A program made the position numbers and the translations under genes. Positions 22,836 to 33,173 of a stretch of 64,000 nt of DNA are shown one piece after another. The stretch is from Limnomonas spitsbergensis (taxonomy: Eukaryota > Chlorophyta > Chlorophyceae > Chlamydomonadales), in assembly GCA_037349105.1 (NCBI GenBank), contig JAYJMM010000004.1, forward strand, positions 1,701,001 to 1,765,000, in the 5' to 3' direction. Every line of letters begins with the position of its first letter. Position 1 is the stretch's first letter. Below the pieces are notes generated by a model. That model saw only the letters and a program-made list of their open reading frames with translations. It was not told where the DNA came from and searched no databases.

Positions 22836-25242
22836 ATGCGCTGGATAGCTGCCTGCTAGGTCAATCGATCGAGTGGGGTGTGCCCTTATGCGAAATATAT
22901 GGGAGGGTGCAGAATCGAGGCAATGCTGAGTCAGTTTTTGAGCTTCACACTTTTCAGTCATTTGAGGGGTGTTCTATTCTGAGTGCCGTTCCCGACAAGT
23001 GTACAAACGGCCCTCCTGGTTCCCACGCACGAGACACCTGGCTGATGGCTGATACAAGAGCCTCATGCTAATATAAGTGTGTTCACGTCAACTGCTTTTT
23101 ACGAAGAACGGTGCATCCTGCCGAGATCAGACCCGACCTTCAACCTTTAACAAAATTGATCAGAAACTTCGCACCGGTACCGGTCTATGGTCTGGCCCTC
23201 ATGTTAGCGATAACTTTGCTGTGTTTAAATGATGCTGAATTTCGCTGTAGACGCTGCATCTTAGTATCCTGTACAAACATATACCGGTATACGGTATTCA
23301 GGTATATACCGGTATACGGTCGGACCCCTAATATGACACATGACATATTAATATATGATAGACTTATTCATAAAGAAAGTCCTTGATACCGGCTGGGTAC
23401 GTCAAGCCAAAATCTGAAGATTGATTTTTCAAGGGTCGTCCCCGGGTCGTCCGGCCCTGCAAAGTTCATTTGAAGGGGCAAGGGCACGCTGGCGCTCGAG
23501 AGCGCCTACAACTTCATGTCACGGCATACGCTGCCAAGGGCTCCCATGCCACCTGCCCCGCTTCTGCGGTGACATTGATTATCAGACTGCACGAACCAAG
23601 AGAAGCCTCGTGTGTCGAGCTTGCCCGTTGCCACCTCCCCGACCGGAAAGCAACAGAAAACAAGTTCTTCCTTCCTTCATTTTTTGGGATGGTCGTTTTC
23701 CCCCTCTTGTTTTCATGTCTATTCCTTTCCATTCTAATTTATTTTTCTCCCGACTGGACAGTCGGACGCCCAAGCGACCAAGCCTTTGCTGCATGGTCCA
23801 GAGGTGTTATGTCATTGGCCTATTAAGCTTTGGGCTGTTGACAGGGTATAAGGGTAACTTGACGTCAGTAGGGCCCCTGCCGTAGTGAAGTGAAGTTTTT
23901 TCAGTCCAACAGAGCATCACACTTGATGCATAGGACATGTGCCCGTAAACCAGTACATGCACTTAATACACTAGAACAGAAAGCGAAAACCAGTGACCCC
24001 CCTGGGCAAGCAACTAGCACACAACCACGACAGTGGCGTGGGAATGAACCCCATAGTGCAGAAGATAAGCCCCAGCCATAAAACATGATGTGGGTGCAAA
24101 AGAGCTCGATTGAGCACTGCTTAGAGAATTAGGGGGGAGACAGGAAATTTGGCAAAGTTTCTAGATGATATTCTCTTTTCATCATACATTGAAAGATAAA
24201 AGAACCAAATTTCTTCCAGAACACATATGTAGTGTGAATTCTGGTGAATTGTCTTGTTTTTGATGGTGACCGCCCCTGGTGACAGCTCATACGATTGTGT
24301 TGTGGAGGTTTTAAATTACTAGATTTGGTTGCGTTTTACAGCCCTGTCACTGGGATCCTGATGGTATACAGCCGTATAGGAGATACCGGTATTGATTGGT
24401 TTTTCAAATTTGAGGCTTTTCTCCCCGTCCTTGACTTTCAATGTGGGCCAATCAGTGGGCCAGGCATGAAAGAGGCGGGAGTCAGTAAATTTCACTTCCA
24501 CATAACACCTTGTTATTTCTCTTCCAAGATCCCTGACAGTGGCACTACGTATCAAGCTTACTTGGGCGAAGGTCATATGCAGTCGTGGCCCATTGCCTGG
24601 ATCAGCCCGTTGTGTCACATCTGTCCAGGCGTTCCATCGGCGAGTCAAGTCCCAAGCTGTTTTCTATCTCGCTTACAATATTACCTACAACAGAAATACC
24701 CAATATTTTGTATAACCCCCATGCTGTGTCCTCAGGGCCAGACGTGTGGGGAGCGGGTTGACGAATATGTTGCTTAGGAAGGCCACAATCTGCTTAGCTC
24801 CCTCAAGGAGACCATCTGCAGTAGCAGAGCATCTGCCCGGCCCGCTCCCACTTTGCATACACCAATACATATCTACTAAAGCCATCAGAGGCCCACAGTT
24901 TTTCCCTTCAGTAGCTGCATGCTCCGATGCTCTATAACATGGACAGTGTAAGTGTACGAACCAAACAAGTATATTAGCAGTGCAAGTTGCCCGTAGTACT
25001 GAGTACTACAGAGTAATACATCAGCCTGAGTCATGGTCAGATTCGGGCCTGCCAATCACCATTATATTCAGCTATCAGACACACAGCATGACAAGCTGAC
25101 AATATTTGCATAACCTGAGGCAAGAGCCTCTGCCGCAAAAACTGGTATTTTCTAGTCCCATCTCATCTCAGTTACCTGCTCTGGCTCGGGAGCATCCTCC
25201 CCCATGTCGAGCTTACAATCTTTCCTGGTGCCTCCTCCATTC
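22836..25242. other. Intergenic stretch with dispersed repeats
   Basis: No gene supported. AT-rich ACCGGTATA-type short repeats occur near 23280-23330. A minus-strand R2-like motif (contains GAGGTGTTATGTCATTGGCC on plus) lies at about 23755-23822, directly followed by an R1 copy at 23884. The 160-codon plus-strand frame at 24295-24777 has no recognisable domain. Confidence 0.45.
23884..24117 (+). repeat. Dispersed repeat family R1, long copy
   Basis: Matches 11106-11345 over its length. Begins AGTGAAGTGAAGTTTTTTCA and ends near GTGGGTGCAAAAGAGCTCG. Confidence 0.75.
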
Positions 25243-26962
25243 CTAGATGTCCATGTTGGCGATTATCTTAACACTCTTGTCTATCTTGGCTCTCTGTTGC
25301 TTGAGTGCAGATGCTAGATTTGCAGCCTACAAACAAAGCAATGGTGGCGATGCTCGTCCTGTTAAATGCGATATATTTATATATTCCAGCATGCAGTTAA
25401 TCCTGGATTGAAATAAGCATGAGGACCAATCAGTCGAAAAGATGCAATGCCTTACCTCGCCTCGCAGCTGAAGCACGTTCTCGACCTTGGGGGGCATGGT
25501 CCTGAGCTCCTTGACCACTCCTGCCAGGAACAATTGCGTCCAATGAGCACAATGGAGTCCTAGTATTCTCTATGATTATTATCCAATGCATCTCAACGTC
25601 ATTGCATAGAGAAGAGTGGCAGACAGTAAGAGAGAGGGTTACCTGCTGCCGATCTCTCCCCTTTCGAAAGCGATGCGGATAGGCGCTGCATCTCCACACG
25701 AGCAGACCTGCCAGAGGCAACAGTGCACATTGTCTCGGCTTACGTTGTCCATTGGACTACATCCTTAAGGATATCGAATAGCCTCTACTAAAGGATGTGC
25801 AAGGATTTTTCCTTCAGGATGTAGGAATGGCAAGCTTAGAAAGGACGTCATTCGTTTTCTTCAACTATCAAGCAATCGGGCGAAGGGTATCAATAGGCTA
25901 ACGCTCTTGACTTGCTTGAGTAGAGAGAAGAGAGGTTCAGGCTCTTGAGTCAAGGTCACGAAGTTACCTGAGCTTGGCAAGTCCACTCTTATACTCCTCC
26001 TCCCCTTTTGCCATGCGAGCCTGCATTGCAAGGACAACATGCAGAAGATGAAAGCATGGTAGAAATTGTTGGCTATGTTTTTCTTATTATTGGTGTAGGT
26101 TACCGGTTTGCAGGGTTGATGAGAGCTTTACTCACTGCTCAGATAATACTACGGTGCAATGGGAGATGATTTGAATGTAAAACAAAAATTTCAAACCTGC
26201 AGCTGTTCCCCCATAGTAGTATAATTCTCCATCTTGGAACTGATGCCCTTGACCCGTGCACCACAGCTCTCAACAACTGAGGATGGACTCCTCAACTGCC
26301 CCAACGTCATCCGGTACAGAAGGCGTCGTGTATCTGTGTGTCAAAGATGACACAGAATAAGGATGCTTGACCACATCTTCATCAGGAAGGTAAAGAGTGC
26401 AGAACCAAACAGAGACTCACAAGGCATTAGAAGCATTGCGCCTGTTCCAGCTGCTGAATAAGCGATGTAAGGGTTGGCTGCGGCCCATTGTAGGCCTCCT
26501 GTCCATGCGAGCATGCACCACGAGTGGTCAGGTCTGGTACAGAGGCGAGTATGGTCGCGTGGTCCTTTATTTGCATGGCCACTACATTAGAATAAAGCAT
26601 TATTTTAAGAGGACGATAGAAGGAAAGCCACTTCAGTCTGAGTACCTGTAGTGGATGTGATGGCGACACCTTCTAGCTCTTGGTATTGCTTTAAACTAGA
26701 ATCAAACAGTACCTGAAAGGTAGAAACGTTGCAAGGGCGTAAGGCTCGAACAGGAACATCTGATGATCCCGCTTCATCAATTTACCTGCCCCTGCCCAGC
26801 AACCTTGGTGGCGCTCTTAAATGCATCCTGGTATAAAGATGCCGCATATGCCACACCAGACGATGCGGTTTTGGCAGCGAGCTTGAAGTTTTGATCCACT
26901 ACCGCTGTTGCATCCTCTACGCCCTTCTGAAAATCTTTCTGAAATTTCTCAATGGTTTCCAT
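25243..26962 (-). CDS. RHIP1-like coiled-coil protein (8 exons, 241 aa)
   Basis: Exons 26962-26786, 26712-26646, 26498-26421, 26333-26197, 26020-25968, 25707-25643, 25520-25456 and 25326-25243 join in frame. The order of features matches, from memory, plant RGS1-HXK1-interacting protein 1: an N-terminal helical part with AYAASLYQDAFKSATK, a short hydrophobic segment (about 84-106, IAYSAAGTGAMLLMP), then RRLLYRMTLGQLRS, and a long charged coiled coil (EEEYKSGLAKLRSARVEMQR; VVKELRTMPPKVENV). It ends with an AKIDKSVKII-type tail. In Arabidopsis the homologue binds RGS1 and hexokinase 1 in glucose signalling; whether that applies here is unknown. A TGTAA motif lies 26-30 nt past the stop (minus strand, 25217-25213). 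Confidence 0.75.
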
Positions 26963-27017
26963 GATGTTAGCGTTGAATACAGACTCGGAGAAATTATGGT
27001 CTTCACCGTGGCTCCGT

Positions 27018-27397
27018 TACCGAGCACATGAGAGAACTACCAGCACATACCCTGGTACATGCTGGTAGGCCAGCCTGGCCTCAAAGAGTCACAGCGGGCC
27101 TGGGCGCTCAAGCAAGATTGCATGTACCACAACGAGGAACTTCCCTACACCACTTACCGGCATATCATTCACGCAGGCTTGGCACGAATTCTTGCCGCTC
27201 GCCATGAACATGTCTCCATGGCCCTCAGTGGGCAGCCTGTTCAGCATAGCACCCCAGCCGCAGACAGAGATGACGTTCAGGTTCTTGGCACTGGTGCTGT
27301 CGTCGAAGAACATCACAATGGCAACTGAGTGACGGTGGGCCATGCAGGACTTCTTGCCACTGGGGCCTCCCTTTTTCATTGCCATACATTTTAACAT
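27018..27397 (-). CDS. Possible small two-exon gene, product unknown
   Basis: An ATG at 27397 opens 80 codons ([20 protein letters not shown]...) up to a good donor GTAAGT at 27157. A possible second exon after an acceptor near 27063 ends at TAA 27020-27018, giving about 94 aa. It is Cys- and Lys-containing with no recognised domain. It sits between the RHIP1-like start and the ADA2 end on the same strand, so it could instead be unannotated UTR or chance. Confidence 0.25.
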
Positions 27398-27776
27398 GAG
27401 ACTGAACCCCTGATTTTAACACATCCTTGCACGCATAAAATCAAGAGTCTGTCACACGTGACAAGCCATGCATATCTACGGCATGCTACCTCCTTGCAAG
27501 CGCCCCACCTAGAAAAATAGAGAATATAGAGAGGGTTCAAATTTGAAAAGCAGAGAGTGCTGCAGCTACCTCAACCCCTACCGCTACTTCAAAAATCCAG
27601 ATAACACATCAACCGAAATTTTGTAAACATACTTACAATATTATTGATGGACTGGTCCCATAAGCTTTTAAGAGCCTCATAATTAGTCCCTAACCTAGCA
27701 AATGTAAACTTCTTAATCAAGGTACAAGGACAACTTCATCAACCAACAGTTCAAATGGAGCGTCCAAAAGCCATGC

Positions 27777-30700
27777 CTAGCTGCCCTCCGGTCCCTCCTG
27801 CTTTGCCTGCTGATGCTGCATCCACTGTTGCTGCATCATCAGCATTGCGTGCTGCTGCTGAGGGCTGAGCGCCGGTGGCCAAGACGCGCTGCCTGGCCCT
27901 CCTCCCATCGGTGATGCCATGGCAAACTGCTGCCTCGGATTCATTGCCGCTGCTGCGGCCTGCATCATTGAGCCATTGGCCCCCCCCAATGCGCTGCCGG
28001 CCTGCTGCTGCTGATGGCCGACTGAATGCAAGGACGTGGGACCTGCAGCCTGACCCTGGAAGCCACGGAAGCCATCCATGGCGCCCGGAAAGGCCGACAG
28101 GTCTAGTCCGATGCTGGCGGTCTGCTGCAGCGAGCCTGGCCTTGAGCCCAAGCCCCAGTCCATGGAAGCCCCCATCATGGGTGATGACAGCGACAGCGTA
28201 GGTGGCGCCATCTGGTTCGGCCGGTTGAACATCCATGCAGGTGCGCCTGGACGAGAATGCTGGCCTAAACAGTTGGGGAGCAGAGGAGTACAGGCTGTCA
28301 GGGCTGGATCCTAGGATCAACATAATACATTTAAATACAAGTTAAGGAGTAAATGAAGGTAACGGTATCGGCAAAGCGGATTGGATCAAAAGGATTAAAA
28401 ACCTTTGGAGCTTGTAAGATCTGAAGGGGATGCTTCCACATATGTTAGAAAGTTCCACACCGCAAGGATGTAACAGAGATTGATCATGCAATGATTGCTT
28501 TGCTGCCCTCCTCTGGTGGGTGCCGTGCCCTGACCTGCAAGAGCCACCAAGCCCCACCCTACCTCCTGGCATCGGGGGCAGCGGTGAGGCGGCTGGCGCT
28601 CCAGGCTTGGCCTGCCCCGAAGAGACCCAGCCCAGAGAAGTCCACAACTCGTACATGCGCAGGCAACGTTGAGGGTCCAGGCGGAAGAACGTGCGAGCCT
28701 GAAAAATGTTAAGGAGACGAGGGGCCTCAGATAAACCACGAACAAGCATTCATGTGAGAGTGGTCCTAAATCGCCTTCTGGTCCACCAGCCATCGTTTGC
28801 CTCATACAGCTCGTCAGGGGAACAGAACAGGGCTGTCTTTCCCGGCTCTCCTGTCTTGGAGCCTACACCTTATGCCCTGCACATGCACAGGGTTGCACCT
28901 GTACTGCAGGTATAGTCTCTACATCAAGCTGAGTCCAAGTTGAGACCCGACTGGCCTCTTTGGCCCCCTTACCCCTGGTGTTCCCTGAGCGCACCTCCTG
29001 CCTGGACACAGCGCCGTGCTTCTGACAGTCCCTTAGCATCATGTCCTTTAGCGCCAGGTAGTGGACCGGCAGGAGCCTGGACAGGGCGCACAACTCGCGC
29101 TCGCGGCGGCTCAGCAGCTCGACGCCGGGCAGACAGGTGATGTCCAGCGGGAGGCCCCGCCGCACACGCCATGTGGACAGCGCCACGGCAGCGCTGCGGC
29201 CAAATGTAGAGCCTGCATTACCAGGAGTGTTCAAGCAGTGTCGTTAGTATTTAGCAAAAGCCATGCTTTGCCATCATCTCATGTAGACAGGGCCACAGCA
29301 GCCCTGCAGCCAAAAAATTGAGCCTGCATTACCAGGAGTGTACAAGCAGCATCGATAGTGAAAGCCAGTTTTGCTGCCGTTAGCACTGTAGGAGAATTGG
29401 CATTGTCGAGGGCTACCGAAGCTTACCAGCAGCAGCAGCCCTGCCCCCAGCAGCCAAGCCGGCTGCAGAGTGCGACAGAGCGACAGTGGACTCGTCGTGG
29501 CCATCACTGGATGCTGCCGGTGTCGCCGGCGGCCCGCCGCCGGGCGCTGCAGCAAAGCTCAGCCTGCTTTTTGCCACCGCTTTCGCAGCGAGGGCAGCTG
29601 CATGGTCTGCGTTCTTGCTGCGTCGTCGTTCGGTCTCAAAGACTTCCGCATCGGCCAGGGTGCGAATACCGTTACGCCGGTAATCCTTGAGCTCCTGAGC
29701 AAGTGCAATATGTGAGACAACGGTTAATGATCATGCCTCTCCAGAGTCCTGACAAGTGCGAGCCCAGAAGATGACTAAGCCGCACAGATTTCGGATTGTC
29801 AGTACTGCCTTGAGGCCTCAATGCAAGATGGAGGAATTTATTCAGCTGCACTGACATTAGCATGACACATGCTGGTATTCATGCTAGGGGGAACTTGGAC
29901 CTGAAGCCTCGCTCTGAGCCTGTTCTCGAGTAGGATACCCTCCACAAGCTGTTCATGCTCCCCTGGCGCAGACTCGTAGCGTGCAAACACACGCAGGCGG
30001 GCGAGGGTCTCTCGCTCATGTGGGGTGCGCCGTCGGTCCAAGCTTTGGAAATGCTTCACGCGGATAAGGTTCCGGGACAGCAGGAAGGCGCGGCGCCGTT
30101 CTCGCTCATCTAGTCGCCTGGGTGCAAAAAGGAAAGTGTGAAAGCGGTTGCCGGCAGGCTGCAGGGACGGAAATCATGGCAGCACGGAACCACCTCGGAT
30201 CCTCCCGGTCCAATCCTAGCAGAAGTACAATACATCCTCATATCCTCAGGTGCCCCCTGGCCACCCATAGCAGACGTACAAAACCACCCCCCTAGCGACC
30301 CATAGCAGAAGTACAATACTTCCCCCCTGGCCACCCATAGCAGAAGTAAAATCCTTCCCCCCATGGCTACCCATAACAGAAGTACAATACTTCCCCCCGG
30401 ACTACCCATAGCGAAAGTACAAGACGTTATCAGATCCCCCGAGGCCACCGAACACTGCACAATTCAGCCACCCATAGTAGAAGTACAATACTTCCCCCGT
30501 AGCGACCCTGGCCACCCATAGTAGAAGTACAATACTTCCCCCGTAGCGACCCTGGCCACCCTTATAGAAGTACAATACTTCCCCCCTAGCGACCCATAGC
30601 AGAAGTACAATACTTTCCCCGTAGCGACCCATAGCAGAAGTACAATACTTCCCCCGTAGCGACCCATAGCAGAAGTACAATACTTCCCCCCTAGCGACCC

Positions 30701-32976
30701 ATAGCAGAAGTACAATACTTCCCCCCTAGCGACCCATAGCAGAAGTACAATACTTCCCCCGTAGCGACCCATAGCAGAAGTACTATACTTCCCTCCTAGC
30801 GACCCATAGCAGAAGTACAATACTTCCCCCCTAGCGACCCATAGTAGAAGTACAATACTTCCCCCCTAGCGACCCATAGCAGAAGTACAATCCTTCCCCC
30901 CGGACTACCCATAGCAAAAGTACAAGACGTTATCACATCCCCCGAGGCCACCGAGCACTGCACAATTCAGCCACACGTACTTGTTATATATTTCCAGCAC
31001 CCTCAGTTTGTGCCGCCTGTCCTCCTCGGTGTCTAGCTCACTGAACTCCATCTCCGCAATGGTGCATTCGGCATCATTATCCCACTCGGGATCAAAGTCG
31101 TGCCGCTTGAAATGGTACCCGCTGCCATCTGGGTCGTACCCGATCTTTGGCTGCACAGCAGCATGCGGAGCGTCGTCAGGTGCATGGGGTACAAGGCCCA
31201 GACCCGGATGTTCAACAGCTCCCAAAAGCGTCCTGGACCACAGGATGAAGATGAGTAGGCCCGAGTTCCCTTGCCTTACCTTGCCCAGCTCTTTGCCGCT
31301 GCTCCAGGGCATTAAGGGGCCCGGTGTTGCAATCGCTGGAGGTGTCCCTGCCGGCTGCTTGGCAGCTCCAGTACTTGCAAAGGCAGGGCCCTCTGAGGCC
31401 TTACCAGAGGCTTTTCCATCCATGTGTATCGATCGGCCACTGGTCTGCAGAGACAGATGTGCAAGACATACAATGCGTCCAAGCGAGGGGTCAGTGTGAC
31501 AGCGAGCAGAGGGATGGCCACTGCATGACAGGCAAGTAGGAGCGGCTTCCCTCGGGTCGCATGATATCGTCTATCCATCATGCAGGATTAGTCAACTCAA
31601 AACAAGCAAGCATTTCACTAGGTCGCAAAGCTGGACAAATAATGCTAGCTCCGGAATAAATCTCAAAGTATGCCATGCCCACCTGCACGTGATTTGCGTC
31701 TGCTGCAGCCGGGGCCGCTGACGCTGCACCAGCAGGATGCTGCTCTTTGACAGCGTGTTTGGGACGTTTACCATCGTGCTCGGAGGAATTTTCACCAGGC
31801 GCCCCCAACTGCCCCGTCTTGGCTGCCATGGAAAAGCCCTCGACTTTGATCGGCGGGATCGTGGGACTCCCGTCCACACCACCATGTAGGTCCTCCGTGC
31901 CCCCCAGCTTTGCCTGAGCGCCATTTATTGATGCAGCAGCTGCTTCGATAGTTGCCATGCCACCATCTTGTCTCCTTTTACGAGACGTTTGCAGGCCATT
32001 CAGCCCAAGCTGCCGCGCCTGAATGACACCCAGTCGCAGCTCCCTCTACAAAAACAGAAATGAATGACAAAGGTGGAACAAGACAAGACGCATGAGCTAT
32101 GTCAACACTAGTGTACTACCATTCTCCCTTCATGCGATTGGAATCAGAGCTGTGTCATGCTCCGACATGTATGTGGACTCACCTCCGACAAATTCAGCAG
32201 CTCTGGGGCTACAGAGGGATGTGGGAATGACTCGGTGTTGATGTATGTTTGGAAGTAATGCTGCTTGCAGTGGTCAGGCGCCTTGTTGCCAACATGCTCT
32301 GAGACTGATACCCAGTTACCCAGGCCTACGTAGGATACACATGGATTAGGATGAGTGCCGCTACAAACCATCTGACAGATGGGATGCTCATACTGTTTTC
32401 TTACCATACATGTCAATAGCCTCGAGCAGCAGTATTTCTTCATCAGCCTGTCATCATAATGTCGGAGGCATGGTCAGGTACCAGAAGGCATGGAGATGCA
32501 TGGATTGCATGTGGCGCCGCATGCATGCAAAAAAGGGTTGCATGCAATTCCTCACCCCCCATTCCATGTGCAGGATTGGAAAGCTGAGGTTATCAACGAC
32601 CCGGTAGTCATGATCGTTCCGGTGAGGAGTTATCTCGACCCCAACGGAGAAACATTCCAAGCAGAGGTCGAAATCGGGGCAGACGGCACATTTAATTCTT
32701 GCAACATTTGAAATGTCTTTCTGGCAGTAGTTGCAGTGGTAGAGAGCCCTGCATGAGAGCAAGATGTTGGAAGATCGTACCCTTGGTCAAGACGTAATTT
32801 GTTTACCTTTTCAAGTCTAAAACTGGAGTCTTGCTTTGACCACTATCCCCAACTGTCTTTCTCCTCCGGCCCCTGCAAGCAAAGCCATGGCCATATGTTC
32901 GACTCCTGACGAATAGATGCCGCGAAACATAAGCAATATCTACGAACCTCCCAGCGGTTGTAGTCTTCTCTGACAT
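27777..32976 (-). CDS. ADA2: Transcriptional adaptor ADA2 (SAGA-type coactivator; 13 exons, 832 aa)
   Basis: Exons 32976-32948, 32872-32807, 32748-32556, 32447-32405, 32325-32183, 32045-31683, 31444-31280, 31150-30981, 30117-29901, 29694-29427, 29212-28995, 28698-28563 and 28264-27777 join in frame. Residues ~33-80 are a ZZ zinc finger (ALYHCNYCQKDIS; CAVCPDFDLCLECF). Residues ~97-145 are a SANT/Myb domain (ADEEILLLEAIDMYG; LGNWVSVSEHVG). The ADA2 signature HDFDPEWDNDAECTIAEMEF follows, then NKRLDERERRRAFLL. A C-terminal SWIRM domain (~560-650) has LPGVELLSRRERELCALSRL. A ~160-residue Gln/Met/Gly-rich tail is unusual. ADA2 links GCN5 acetyltransferase to activators. It is divergent from RPA43, and a TGTAA motif lies ~140 nt past the stop. 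Confidence 0.93.
29171..29347 (-). repeat. Duplicated splice acceptor and exon start in ADA2
   Basis: The intron-10 acceptor plus the first ~40 nt of exon 11 (29171-29236) recurs, decayed, at 29281-29347. Both copies carry CCTGCATTACCAGGAGTGT. The 29281 copy has lost the open frame and is now intronic. Confidence 0.75.
30200..30925 (-). repeat. 35-bp minisatellite in ADA2 intron 8
   Basis: About 18 units. Each carries the palindrome GAAGTACAATACTTC followed by a C-run and TAGCGACCCATAGCA. A 50-bp stretch containing CCCCCGAGGCCACCGA that borders exon 8 (30925-30975) also occurs inside the array at 30424-30472, so the exon-proximal intron end was copied into the array. The long minus-strand frames here follow from the repeat and are not genes. 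Confidence 0.9.
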
Positions 32977-33173
32977 TCAGCTGGCATCAGCACAGGCAAG
33001 AGTCGAGGGGAACTTTTTGAGTCAGCTCTAAACCTGAAGGGTTTCATCTTGCGAGAGGCGGTATGGACGCCGCAAGGTCAAGGACATTATACGCTACGCT
33101 CGGTTTATCTTTCTTTCACTAGTCTCGATTTGCTACTCGTAACATGAAAAATCTGTGAATTGATGCCGTCAAG
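32977..33173. promoter_or_regulatory. Shared 197-bp ADA2/RPA43 divergent promoter interval
   Basis: The inferred ATGs of ADA2 (minus, 32976) and RPA43 (plus, 33174) are 197 bp apart with no gene between them. Both 5' UTRs and both core promoters must fit here, unless upstream non-coding exons exist. No TATA box stands out. Confidence 0.6.

Noticed and set aside
24295..24777. 160-codon plus-strand frame
   Set aside because: Composition unlike the confirmed genes here, no domain, and no supporting splice signals.
30110..30820. Minus-strand frames with repeated YFCYGSLGGKYCTSAMG peptides
   Set aside because: Pure translation of the 35-bp minisatellite inside ADA2 intron 8; spliced out in the model.
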